Shown here in pieces: positions 33,775 through 45,259 of a DNA stretch of 64,000 bases (positions within the stretch are counted from its first letter, which is position 1; every line of letters begins with the position of its first letter). The DNA is from Chloroflexota bacterium (lineage in GTDB: Bacteria > Chloroflexota > UBA11872 > VXNJ01): positions 2,907-66,906 of the forward strand of contig VXNJ01000014.1 in the NCBI GenBank assembly GCA_009840625.1, in the 5' to 3' direction. The position numbers and the translations under genes were made by a program. The notes under the pieces are model-generated. The model did no database searches, had not been told where the DNA came from, and worked only from the letters and a program-made list of their open reading frames with translations.

Positions 33775-36700
33775 TGGCGCCGGTCGTGGCGGTAATGGTC
33801 GATAGGAAGAACGAATTCTTCGTCGGCGGATTCGAGCGCCCGCACCAGGGCGGCGGCGGTATCCAGCGAGGTGAGGCAGGGCAGCATGCGCTCGTTGGCC
33901 GATCGCCGCATCCGAAAACCGTCTTCGAGCGTCGGCCGGTCCCAGGTAAGGGTGTTTACGACCAGGACGGTCGCGGGATCGCGAACGTGGTCGAGCAGGC
34001 TCAGTTGCCCGGGCGAGGCCTCGTCGAGCCGGTTGATGGTCTCGGCCGGAATGCCGGCCCCCGCCAGGAACCGGGCGGTGCCGCGCGTGGCCTTGATGTG
34101 GTACCCGCGGGCATTGAGCGACCTGGCGATCGGGAGCGCCTCGGGTTTGTCGCGGTCGGCGACCGACATGATCACCGTGCCGCGATCGGGGATTCCCAGT
34201 CCGGCCGCCAGCATGGCCTTGCGCAGGGCCGGGGCAAAGCCGAAGTCGACGCCCATGGCCTCGCCGGTCGATTTCATTTCCGGGCCGAGGAACGAATCTA
34301 CCCCGGTCAGCTTTGCGTGCGAGAAGACCGGGGCCTTGACCGCTACCAGCGGTCCTTCCGGGGCATGGCCGTAGTCCCAGCCCTGCTCCGGCAGGGTCTG
34401 ACCCAGCATCGCCTTGGTCGCCAGTCCGACCATCGGAATCCCGGTCACCTTGGAGAGAAACGGAACCGTCCGGCTGGCGCGGGGATTTACCTCGATCACG
34501 TAGACCTGGTCCTCCCAGATCACGTACTGGATGTTGAGCAGACCCACCGCGCGAACCGCCCTGGCGATGCGGTCGGTGTAGTCGACCAGGACTTCCTTGA
34601 GGTGCCCGGCCACGTGCTGCGTCGGATAGACCGCGAAGCTGTCTCCGGAGTGGACGCCGGCCCGTTCGATGTGTTCCATGATTCCCGGAATGAGTACCCC
34701 GTGCCCGTCGCAGACCGCGTCGACCTCGACCTCCAGACCCTGCAGGTACTTGTCGATGAGCACCGGGTGTTCGGGCGACGGCTGGGTCACGGTCGCCACG
34801 TACCGGCTCAGACCGGCGGGATCGGACGCGATCTCCATGGCCCGCCCGCCCAGCACGTAGGAAGGCCGGATCAGAACGGGGTACCCGATCCGGCGGGCCA
34901 CCGACAGGGCGTCCTCGATCCGCCGCACCGTGGCGCCGGGCGGACGCGGTATGCCCAGTTCTTCCAAGAGACCGTCCAATTTTTCGCGGTCTTCCGACGC
35001 GTCGATGCTGGCGGCGTCGGAGCCGGTCAGCGAAACCCCCATGTTGTAGAGGGGCTCGGCAAGATTGATGGCCGTCTGGCCGCCGAACTGGACCACGACC
35101 CGCGGATCGCCGCCGCCGGACTCGTTGTCGATGATGTCCGCGACGCACTCCACGTCGAGGGCTTCGAAGTACAACCGGTCGGAGGTGTCGAAATCGGTGC
35201 TGACGGTCTCCGGGTTGCTGTTGATCATCACCGCCCGCCAACCGCTCTCCTGGAGCGCCCAGGCCGAGTGCACCGAGCAGTAGTCGAATTCGATGCCCTG
35301 CCCGATCCGGATCGGGCCCGATCCCACCACCACCGCCGCTTGGCCGGATTGCCGGTCGGCCTCGTTTTCCGCCTCGTAGGTCGAATAGAAATACGGCGTC
35401 ACCGCGGCGAATTCGGCCGCGCAGGTGTCGACCAGCTTGTAGACCGGCACGATTCCGAGCCGCTTGCGCAACTCGCGCACCCGGTCGGGCAGATAGTCGG
35501 CCAGCTGGGCGATCACCGAATCCGGAACACCGAGCCGCTTGGCGTCCCAGAGCAGCGCCGCGTCCAAAGGCTCCTCCAGCAGCCGCAGCTCCATGGCGAT
35601 CAAGTTGCCCAGCTTGGCGATGAAGAAGCGGTCGATTGCGCTCAGCTCGAATATTTCCTCGACGCTGCGCCCGCGCCGCAGCGCCGCCAGGATCGCCCAC
35701 AGGCGCTGGTCGTTGGGGTGGCTGATGGCCCGGTCCAGGACCTGGTGATCGCTCCAGGCGGGGTCCTCCCAGAGCATCGAACGGCCGCTGATCTCCAGCG
35801 AACGTAGCGCCTTGCTGACCGCCCCTTCGATGGTGCGTTCGATGGACATCACCTCGCCGGTGGCCTTCATCTGGGTCCCCAGCGAGCGGTCGGCGGTCGG
35901 GAATTTGTCGAACGGCCAGCGCGGAATCTTGGCGACCACGTAGTCGAGCGCCGGCTCGAACGCGGCCGCGGTTTCGCCGGTGATCGGATTGGCAAGCTCG
36001 TCGAGACGGAACCCGATCGCGATCTTGGCGGCGATGCGCGCGATCGGGTAGCCGGTGGCCTTGGAAGCCAGCGCCGACGAGCGGCTCACGCGCGGATTCA
36101 CCTCGATGACGCGGTACTGGAACGAGTTCGGGTCCAGGGCCAGCTGGACGTTGCAGCCCCCGGCGATGTCCAGGGCGTCGATGATCTTCAGCGATGCGCT
36201 GCGCAGGAGCTGGTACTCCTTGTCCGAAAGGGTCTGGCTGGGGGCGAAAACAATCGAATCGCCGGTGTGCACCCCCATCGGGTCGAAGTTTTCCATGTTG
36301 CAGATGGTCACGCAGGTACCGGCCGCGTCGCGCATGACCTCGTATTCGATTTCTTTCCAACCGGACAGGTATTCCTCGACGAGCACCTGCCCGATCGGGG
36401 AAGCCTCGACGCCCTGCGCAACCAGTTCATCCAGGCGGTTCAGGTCCTCGGCGATCCCGCCCCCGGTGCCGCCCAGGGTGTAGGCCGGACGGATGATCAG
36501 CGGGAACCCCAATCGTTCGGCTATCGAGCGCCCCTCGGCAACCGTGTGGGCGATGTCCGATCCGGGAATCGGTTCGTCGATCCTCAGCATCAGGCGCCGG
36601 AATAGGTCCCGGTCCTCCGCCTGCCGGATCGCCGAGATCGGAGTTCCCAGGAGGCGGACCCCATAGCGCTCCAGGATCCCGGCCTCCTGCACCTCGCGGG

Positions 36701-36988
36701 CCAGGTTGAGGCCAGTCTGGCCGCCCAGCGTCGCCAGCAGGCCGTCGGGGCGTTCGCGCCGGATGATTCGTTCGACGATCTCCACCGTAAGCGGTTCGAT
36801 ATAGACCACGTCGGCCACGTCCTCGTCGGTCATGATCGTGGCCGGGTTGGAGTTGACCAGGACGGTCGTGATCCCTTCCTCGCGGACCGCCTTGCACGCC
36901 TGGGTGCCGGCGTAGTCGAATTCGGCCGCCTGCCCAATCACGATCGGGCCGGATCCGATGATCAGCACCTTGCGCAACGAGGAGTCCT

Positions 36989-36992
<4 letters not shown>
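33771..36992 (-). CDS. carB: Carbamoyl phosphate synthase large subunit
   Basis: A 1073-aa synthetase with the standard duplicated layout: first ATP-grasp half (residues about 1-400), oligomerisation domain (400-550), second ATP-grasp half (550-930) and C-terminal MGS-like allosteric domain (940-1073). Seen: [27 protein letters not shown] at the N-terminus and [27 protein letters not shown] at the start of the second half. It makes carbamoyl phosphate from glutamine-derived ammonia, bicarbonate and 2 ATP with CarA. Starts by overlapping carA and ends overlapping pyrK. The allosteric domain suggests UMP/ornithine-type control. Confidence 0.96.
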
Positions 36993-38169
<1,177 letters not shown>

Positions 38170-38170
<1 letters not shown>

Positions 38171-39489
38171 CAGGATCGCGCCGCCGGGGATTCGATCTCG
38201 AAGACCGACTCCCCGTCCACCCAGGTGGCAACCGCCCGACCGGGCAGGGTTTTTCCGTGCAGGGGCGAGTTCTTGCCCCGGGACCGAAAGCGCCAGCGGT
38301 CCACCCTCCAGGTCCGGGCGGTGTCGATGGCCACGATGTCGGCTGCCGCCCCCGGCGCCAGGGTTCCGCCCGGAAGGCCGTACAGGCGGGCCGGGTTGAT
38401 GGTCATCATCGCCAGCAGGTCCGGGAGCTCCAGCACGCCGTCGGCCACCACCGACAGCATCACCCCCAATGCGGTTTCGAATCCGGAGAAACCGGACGGA
38501 GCTTCCTCGAACGGGGCCAGTTTTTCATGCTCGGCGTGCGGCGCGTGATCGGTGCCGATTAGGTCGAACGCACCGGCCGCGAGGCCTGCGCGGAGCGCGT
38601 CTACGTGGTCGCGCGACCGCAGCGGCGGGTTTACCTTGGCCTGGCTGTCAAACGCGTGCTCCCCCTCGCCGGCGATGAGTTCGTCGGTCAGGGTGAGGTG
38701 ATGGGGCGAGACTTCCGCGAACACCCGGACGCCACCGGCACGGGCGCGATCCAGTATCTCGACCGATCCGCCCGAGGATATGTGCAGGGCGTGGTAACGG
38801 CAGCCGGTGAGCCGGGCCAGGCGAAGGTCTCGCTCGAGCATGATTTCCTCGGCCTGGTGCGGGGCTCCGATCAGGCCCAGGCGGGCTGAAACGTGACCCT
38901 CGTGCATGCTGGCGCCGGCAATCAGGGTCGGATCCTCGGCATGGTTGGACACCGGCAGGTCGAAACGGGTCGCGTATTCGAATGCGGTCCGCATCAGCCG
39001 TGCCGAGGCCACCGGTATTCCGTCGTCTGAAAACCCGATCGCCCCGGCCGCCGCCAGCCGGCCCATGTCAGAAAGCTGCCGGCCCTCGAGACCGATGCTG
39101 ATGCTGGCCAGCTGGGCGATGCGCACGCAGGCCCCACGGGCGCGTTCCTGGATATCCCGCAGCACCGCGGGGTGGTCGACCACCGGGTTGGTGTTGGCCA
39201 TCGCGACCACCGTCGTGAATCCCCCGGCCGCCGCCGCCCGGGCCCCCGATTCGATGGTCTCCTTGTGCTCGCCCCCCGGGGTACGCAGGTGGCAGTGGGG
39301 GTCGACCAGGCCCGGCGCCACGACCAGCCCGTCGGCGTCAAATCGCCGGGCGCCGTCGGGGGCCGCGATGTCGCGGCCGCGCGCTTCGACGCGGCCCGCG
39401 CGGACCAGCAGGTCGGCGACCTGGTCGAAACCGTCGGCCGGGTCGATCACCCGGCCTCCCCTGATCAACAGGTCCGGGGAGTCGGTCAA
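38170..39489 (-). CDS. pyrC: Dihydroorotase
   Basis: A 439-aa class I-type dihydroorotase (amidohydrolase) closing N-carbamoyl-aspartate to dihydroorotate. Zinc site motif VDPHCHLRTPGGEHKETIESG near residues 60-80, catalytic/bridging elements in SNHAEDP near 180, HALHISSGGSVE near 235, and GTDHAPHAEHEK near 308-319 carrying the catalytic Asp. Length fits the long, non-E. coli form that can associate with PyrB. Linked by 4-base overlaps with pyrB and carA. Confidence 0.95.
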
Positions 39490-40427
39490 GATTCGACTCG
39501 CAGCACGTTGCGGGCCAACAGGTAGATCACTGCCATCCGGACCGCCAGCCCGGCGGTGACCTGTTCGGAAATGACCGATCGGTCCGAATCGGCCAGATCC
39601 GGCTCGATCTCGACGCCGGTGTTCTGCGGACCGGGATGCATGAGGATTGCCCCCTCCCCGGCCGACTCGATGTGGCGGCGGCGAATGGAGTAGCTGGCCA
39701 CGTACTCGCCGGTCGAGGCCAGCCAGGGGCCGGACATGCGTTCGCGCTGGATCCGCAGCCCCATCAAGACGTCGGCCCCAACCGCCGCCCGGTCGAGGTC
39801 GGACTCGATCGATACCGCCGGCATCGCCGCCAGCTGCCCGGGAACCAGCTGCGGCGGGCCGCAGAGGACCAGTTCGGCGCCCAGCTTGCCCAGGGCCAGG
39901 ACGTTCGAGCGGGCGACCCGGCTGTGCCGGATATCGCCGACGATCACTACCCGCAGGCCGTCAACGGACCCGAACCGCCGGCGGATGGTGAGGGCGTCGA
40001 GCAGTCCCTGGCTGGGATGGGCATGGCAGCCGTCGCCGGCGTTGATCACCGGCCCGTCCAGGATCCGGGCAGCAAGGTGCGGGGCGCCGGCGCGGGCGTG
40101 CCGCATCACGAACATGTCGGCCCCCAGGGCAGCCACCGTGGCCAGGGTATCGACCATCGATTCGCCCTTGGAAAGGGAACTCCCGGCGGAGGCGAAATTG
40201 ATTACTTCGGCCCCGAGCGCCTTGGCGGCCAGCTCGAACGAGATCCGGGTCCTGGTCGATGACTCGAAGAACATGTTCGCCAGTTTCACCCCGCGCAGCG
40301 CCGGCACCTGCGGCACCTGGCGGTCGAGAATCTCGGCCATCGATTCGGCCGCATCCAGTACGTACTCGATATCCGTCCGGCTGTAACCGTCCAGGTCGAG
40401 CAGGTGCCGGTGGCCGAAGCCGTTCAA
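39486..40427 (-). CDS. pyrB: Aspartate carbamoyltransferase catalytic subunit
   Basis: A 313-aa transcarbamoylase condensing carbamoyl phosphate and aspartate. The carbamoyl phosphate motif FESSTRTRISFE at about residues 53-64 and the HPSQGLLDALTIRRRFG block near 137-153 are intact. ASSxSKGE-type loop reads AGSSLSKGES near 80. No pyrI regulatory subunit is present in the window, as usual where PyrR regulates. It starts by overlapping the pyrR stop (ATGA) and ends by overlapping pyrC. Confidence 0.95.
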   Translation of the reverse strand: MNGFGHRHLLDLDGYSRTDIEYVLDAAESMAEILDRQVPQVPALRGVKLANMFFESSTRTRISFELAAKALGAEVINFASAGSSLSKGESMVDTLATVAALGADMFVMRHARAGAPHLAARILDGPVINAGDGCHAHPSQGLLDALTIRRRFGSVDGLRVVIVGDIRHSRVARSNVLALGKLGAELVLCGPPQLVPGQLAAMPAVSIESDLDRAAVGADVLMGLRIQRERMSGPWLASTGEYVASYSIRRRHIESAGEGAILMHPGPQNTGVEIEPDLADSDRSVISEQVTAGLAVRMAVIYLLARNVLRVES

Positions 40428-40945
40428 CGCTCGCCCGCCGAAATGGTGACCCGATCGGTTTCATCAATCTCGGCAATCAGCACCTGCACGTGGTCGGCGC
40501 GCCGGGTCGGAAGGTTCTTGCCGACGTAGTCGGGCCGGATCGGCAGTTCGCGGTGGCCGCGGTCGATGAGCACCGCCAGCTGGACCCGGTCGGGGCGGCC
40601 GAACGACCCGAGCGCATTCAGCGCGGCCCGCACCGAGCGACCGGTGTATACGACGTCATCGACCAGGATCACGTTGAGCCGGTCCAGGCTGAAATCGATC
40701 CGGCTGGGGAGAATCTCGCGCAGCGGAGCTCGAATGGCGAGGTCGTCGCGGTGCATGGTGATGTCGAGCTGTCCGACCCGCGGCCGGACGCCTTCGATAG
40801 CGGCGATCGTGCCGGCCAGGCGCTCGGCCAGGGGTGCGCCACGGGTGCAAATCCCCACCAGGGCCAGCGATTCGGGATCTCCGCAGCGCTCTATGATCTC
40901 GTGCGCCATGCGGCGCAGCGAACGACCGATCTCGGCTTCGGACAT
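40424..40945 (-). CDS. pyrR: PyrR pyrimidine operon attenuator / uracil phosphoribosyltransferase
   Basis: A 173-aa PRTase-fold regulator from ATG 40945 (MSEAEIGRSLRRMAHEIIER). The PRPP motif VILVDDVVYTGRSVRAAL lies near residues 92-109, and LVGICTRGAPLAERLA near 32-47 and HRDDL near 68 match PyrR. With UMP bound, PyrR binds the pyr leader RNA and promotes termination. A longer in-frame start (41047) is rejected because it would translate through the attenuator terminator found at 40982-41015. The leader and PyrR hairpin are described separately. First gene of pyrR-pyrB-pyrC-carA-carB-pyrK. Confidence 0.93.
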   Translation of the reverse strand: MSEAEIGRSLRRMAHEIIERCGDPESLALVGICTRGAPLAERLAGTIAAIEGVRPRVGQLDITMHRDDLAIRAPLREILPSRIDFSLDRLNVILVDDVVYTGRSVRAALNALGSFGRPDRVQLAVLIDRGHRELPIRPDYVGKNLPTRRADHVQVLIAEIDETDRVTISAGER

Positions 40946-40981
40946 CACCGTCCGACGCCGACGCGGGGATTCTGCGGGGTC

Positions 40982-41015
40982 TAAAAGAAAGCGGTCAACC
41001 GGTTCGGTCGACCGC
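40982..41015 (-). terminator. Intrinsic attenuator terminator in the pyr leader
   Basis: On the minus strand: stem GCGGTCGACC / GGTTGACCGC (10 bp with one G-U), loop GAACC, followed by TTTCTTTT. It lies 37 bases upstream of the pyrR ATG and downstream of the PyrR hairpin, exactly where an attenuator is expected. Confidence 0.88.
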
Positions 41016-41051
41016 GTCGTATCGTGCTCGGGGCCGGATGTGGCCAAGGCG

Positions 41052-41083
41052 ACCTTTCTGCCTCACTGGGCCAGATTAAAGGT
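41052..41083 (-). promoter_or_regulatory. PyrR-binding RNA hairpin (anti-antiterminator)
   Basis: The minus strand has lower stem ACCTTT/AAAGGT, a 2-base bulge AA, upper stem TCTG/CAGA and loop GCCCAGTGAGG. The loop fits the known PyrR binding consensus CCNGNGAGGY exactly (CCAGTGAGGC). It sits about 35 bases upstream of the terminator. The 3' side (GGTCG) could pair with CGACC of the terminator's 5' arm to form the antiterminator; that pairing is inferred. Confidence 0.85.
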
Positions 41084-41089
41084 TCGTGC

Positions 41090-41095
41090 ATTCTA
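41090..41095 (-). promoter_or_regulatory. Putative -10 box of the pyr operon
   Basis: TAGAAT on the minus strand, 7 bases upstream of the PyrR hairpin, so a transcript would start just before the hairpin. No clear -35 hexamer lies at the usual distance. Confidence 0.4.
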
Positions 41096-41140
41096 TTTGA
41101 TTCGCGGTCTGCGGCCGCCCGAAATGGCGCCGAAATCCTC

Positions 41141-42418
<1,278 letters not shown>

Positions 42419-42471
42419 TTGTCGTCCATTTGCAATTTCGCCGCCGCAATCGGTCCGCCGGAGCGGCCGGT

Positions 42472-44133
42472 CTAGGTCAGCTGCAGATCCTCTTGAAACG
42501 CGGTCTGCATCTTGGTGATTGGGAACTGGGCGCTGCAGGCGCGCAGAAATCCTACAAACAACGGGTGCGGGCGATTCGGCCGGGACTTGAATTCCGGGTG
42601 GAACTGCACCCCGACGAACCAGGGGTGATCGGCAAGTTCGACGATTTCAACCAGGTCGCGGTCCTCGTTGATTCCCGAGAGGACCATGCCCGCCTGCTGC
42701 AGGCGGTTCCGGTAGGCGTTGTTGAATTCCATCCGGTGCCGGTGCCGCTCGGAGACCCGTCCGACTTCATAGGCCGCCGCCGCCCGCGTGCCGCGCGCAA
42801 TCGTGCAGGGGTGCGCTCCGAGCCGCATCGTCCCGCCGAGGTCGATGTCGCCATGGTGCTGCGGCATCGGCAGGATCACCTGCTCGCCGGCCTCGGCGTC
42901 CTGTTCGTACGAAACCGCCCCTGCGACCCCGGCCGCGTTGCGGGCGAACTCGACGACCGCCATCTGCATCCCCAGGCAAAGCCCCAGGTAGGGCGTGCCG
43001 GTCGCGCGGGCCCAGCCGGCGGCCGCGATCTTGCCTTCCAGGCCGCGCACGCCGAATCCCCCGGGCACCAGGACACCGTCGACCCCCGCCAGTATCTCGT
43101 CGGCCGATCCGCACTCGATCGCCTCCGAGTCCACCCAGCGGATCTTGACCCGGGCCGAGTTGGCGACGCCGGCGTGGTACAGCGCCTGCACGACGCTCAT
43201 GTACGCGTCGGTCGCCTCGACGTACTTGCCGACCAGCGCGATCTCGAGTTCGCGCTGGTGCTGATGCGATCGCTCGACCATCGCCTGCCAATCTGTCAGG
43301 TCGACCGGCCCGGCATCGATTCCCAGGTGCCGGCAGATGTAATCGCCCAGGCCTTCCTCCTCCAGATGCATCGGCAAGCCGTAGATGTCCGAAAGGGTCG
43401 GCAGCGAAATCACCGCGTCGACGTCGACGTCGCAAAACAGGGCGATCTTCTCGCGGGTGGCGGGACCGAGCGGCTGTTCGCAGCGGCAGGCGATTACTTC
43501 GGGCAGGATACCGATCGACCGCAACGTGGCCACCGAGTGCTGGGTCGGCTTGGTCTTGAACTCGCCCGATGGACCGAGCCGCGGCACGTAGGTCAGATGG
43601 ATGTACATGATGTTCTCTTGGCCGACGTCCCGCTTGAGCTGGCGCAACGCCTCGACGAACGGCAGGCCCTCCATGTCGCCAATGGTGCCGCCGACCTCGA
43701 CCACCAGCACCTGCGCGCCAAAGGTCTGCTCCTGGCGCAGGATCCGCGACTTGATCGCATCGGTCACGTGCGGGATGACCTGGATGGTCCCGCCCAGGAA
43801 ATCGCCCCAGCGCTCGCGCCGGATCACCTCCGCGTACACCTGCCCGCTGGTCGTGTTGCAGTCGGCGGTCAGGTTTACGTCGGTGAAGCGTTCGTAGTGC
43901 CCCAGATCAAGGTCGGTTTCGGCACCGTCGTCGGTTACGAACACCTCGCCGTGCTGGGCCGGATTCATCGTGCCGGGATCGACGTTCAGATAGGGGTCGA
44001 GCTTGATGTTGATCACGCCCAGGCCGCGGGACTTGAGGATTCGCCCGATTGAACCGCAGGTAACCCCCTTGCCGAGCCCGGACATCACGCCACCGGTAAC
44101 GATGACGTATTTGGACTGATTGAGGACGGCTAT
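42472..44133 (-). CDS. pyrG: CTP synthase with apparent ATA start
   Basis: CTP synthase converts UTP, ATP and glutamine to CTP. From ATA at 44133 the product is 553 aa (E. coli 545). The N-terminal strand and P-loop read KYVIVTGGVMSGLGKG near residues 8-23, and the glutaminase Cys lies in LGLCLGMQMAV near 390 with a C-terminal HPEF. No ATG, GTG or TTG precedes the conserved VTGGV: the first are GTG 44091 and ATG 44088, which would delete the core strand. The in-frame TAA of the upstream MBL-like gene directly precedes ATA (TAAATA), so reinitiation at ATA, stop readthrough, or a sequence error are the options. Confidence 0.85.
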   Translation of the reverse strand: MAVLNQSKYVIVTGGVMSGLGKGVTCGSIGRILKSRGLGVINIKLDPYLNVDPGTMNPAQHGEVFVTDDGAETDLDLGHYERFTDVNLTADCNTTSGQVYAEVIRRERWGDFLGGTIQVIPHVTDAIKSRILRQEQTFGAQVLVVEVGGTIGDMEGLPFVEALRQLKRDVGQENIMYIHLTYVPRLGPSGEFKTKPTQHSVATLRSIGILPEVIACRCEQPLGPATREKIALFCDVDVDAVISLPTLSDIYGLPMHLEEEGLGDYICRHLGIDAGPVDLTDWQAMVERSHQHQRELEIALVGKYVEATDAYMSVVQALYHAGVANSARVKIRWVDSEAIECGSADEILAGVDGVLVPGGFGVRGLEGKIAAAGWARATGTPYLGLCLGMQMAVVEFARNAAGVAGAVSYEQDAEAGEQVILPMPQHHGDIDLGGTMRLGAHPCTIARGTRAAAAYEVGRVSERHRHRMEFNNAYRNRLQQAGMVLSGINEDRDLVEIVELADHPWFVGVQFHPEFKSRPNRPHPLFVGFLRACSAQFPITKMQTAFQEDLQLT

Positions 44134-44826
44134 TTAGGCCACCGCCGAGGGCTTGAGGGCAGTCCGCGGACGGAGGCAGGCAAGATTTGGCGCACTCTGG
44201 CCGTCGAACGGTCCGGTCACGCTGATGTCGCTCCGCTGCGGTTGTTCGGGAAGACCCAGCGCGGAATTGAACTTGGCGATCTCGCTGAGGTTCTTTTTTT
44301 CACTGCGGGCGGCGTACCCCATGGGCACGACCCACCCCGGCGAGATTCGGGCGATCATTCGCACCGATTGCTCGATCGTGAATTCCTCGCTTCCGCCCGG
44401 CGGGATCATCAGGGCGCCGCAGTGGCGGATCTCGGACAGGAGCGCCGGTTGCAGGGGCTGGGAAAGTTGACCGAGATGAACGACGCTGGCGCCGCCCGCG
44501 CTCAGCCGCAGGACAAGAGTCCCCGGGCCGCTGTCCGGCGCGAACTCCGCCGCCGGCCAGGCGTCGATGAAGACCCCGCCGACCTCGTATTCGCCGGGGC
44601 GGTCGATGCGATACGGCTCCGGCCCCGGTTTGCCTTCGTTGTCGAGGCCTTCAATGGTCCTAAGTTCAGCCTTCTTTAGGGAAGGCGAACCGCTCAGACT
44701 GATCGCGTGCGCAGCTATTTTGAGGTTGCGGTAGCGCTGTCCCAGCCGGTAAGGGTCGATGAATATGGTCGCGCCGCCGTGCTTGATTCGAAAACACGAC
44801 GCGCCAAACCAAGCGATGTCCATCAA
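44134..44826 (-). CDS. MBL-fold-like protein lacking the metal-binding motif
   Basis: A 230-aa protein resembling COG2220-type metallo-beta-lactamase-fold hydrolases: it opens MDIAWFGASCFRIKHGGATIFIDPY, as those do, and later has RPGEYEVGGVFIDAW near residue 78. The hallmark HxHxDH after the second strand is missing; the region reads AHAISLSGSPSLKK (about 39-52). A single His remains, so a dinuclear zinc site is not expected. Its TAA is directly followed, in the same frame, by the pyrG coding sequence. A regulatory or structural role is possible; the enzymatic name should not be transferred. Confidence 0.75.
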   Translation of the reverse strand: MMDIAWFGASCFRIKHGGATIFIDPYRLGQRYRNLKIAAHAISLSGSPSLKKAELRTIEGLDNEGKPGPEPYRIDRPGEYEVGGVFIDAWPAAEFAPDSGPGTLVLRLSAGGASVVHLGQLSQPLQPALLSEIRHCGALMIPPGGSEEFTIEQSVRMIARISPGWVVPMGYAARSEKKNLSEIAKFNSALGLPEQPQRSDISVTGPFDGQSAPNLACLRPRTALKPSAVA

Positions 44827-44962
44827 GCGGTGGATTCGGCGGTCGGACGCAGGCTCGAAAGCGCGCCCAGAATGATTTGTGAAATTCTAATGCGGAACTT
44901 CCCAGGTGCCTCCCGGCAGAGGCCGCAGCCGTCCGCATTACGCGCCACTAAAATCCGGACGC

Positions 44963-45256
44963 ATGGGCGATGCCGCCGGCGATGCCCTCGCCCGACAGAC
45001 TACCGCCCAGGGCCGCGCCAACTCGCCGATGCCGCCAGCCGCACAAACGAAGACTTGGGCCGATTTGCTGGCCTGCCCGGCGTGTCGAGCCGGATTGAAT
45101 GAATCGGCGACGGAATTGACTTGCCGCGCCTGCGGGCGCCGCTATCCGATAGAAGACGGGATCCCGCAATTGATGTTGGAGGATGCGAAGCCGCCTGCCG
45201 AGGCCTCCGGTTCAGGGTCCGGTGGTCGCCCGACCGGGAAGGATTCCGGGACCTAA
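44963..45256 (+). CDS. Trm112/UPF0434-like zinc-ribbon protein
   Basis: A 97-aa protein whose core TWADLLACPACRAGLNESATELTCRACGRRYPIEDGIPQLMLEDA (about residues 30-75) matches Trm112/UPF0434: a CPxC...CxxC zinc knuckle followed by YPIxDGIPxLL. Family proteins activate methyltransferases or act as small adaptors. The start is uncertain: ATG at 44963 adds about 25 unstructured residues; ATG at 45029 begins just before the core. It ends 3 bases before the transporter gene, suggesting one transcript. Confidence 0.8.
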   Translation: MGDAAGDALARQTTAQGRANSPMPPAAQTKTWADLLACPACRAGLNESATELTCRACGRRYPIEDGIPQLMLEDAKPPAEASGSGSGGRPTGKDSGT

Positions 45257-45259
45257 GCG

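Noticed and set aside
33096-35807. Long plus-strand open frame opposite carB
   Set aside because: Antisense frame created by GC-rich codon bias; carB on the minus strand has all synthetase domains.
32965-36360. Long minus-strand frame through pyrK and carB
   Set aside because: Only its last 269 codons encode PyrK; upstream it overlaps carB in another frame with low-complexity Arg/Gly sequence.
40946-41047. Longer pyrR reading frame starting at 41047
   Set aside because: It would translate the PyrR attenuator terminator at 40982-41015, and the extra residues have no PyrR similarity.
42430-44052. Plus-strand frame opposite pyrG
   Set aside because: No recognisable family; shadow of pyrG.
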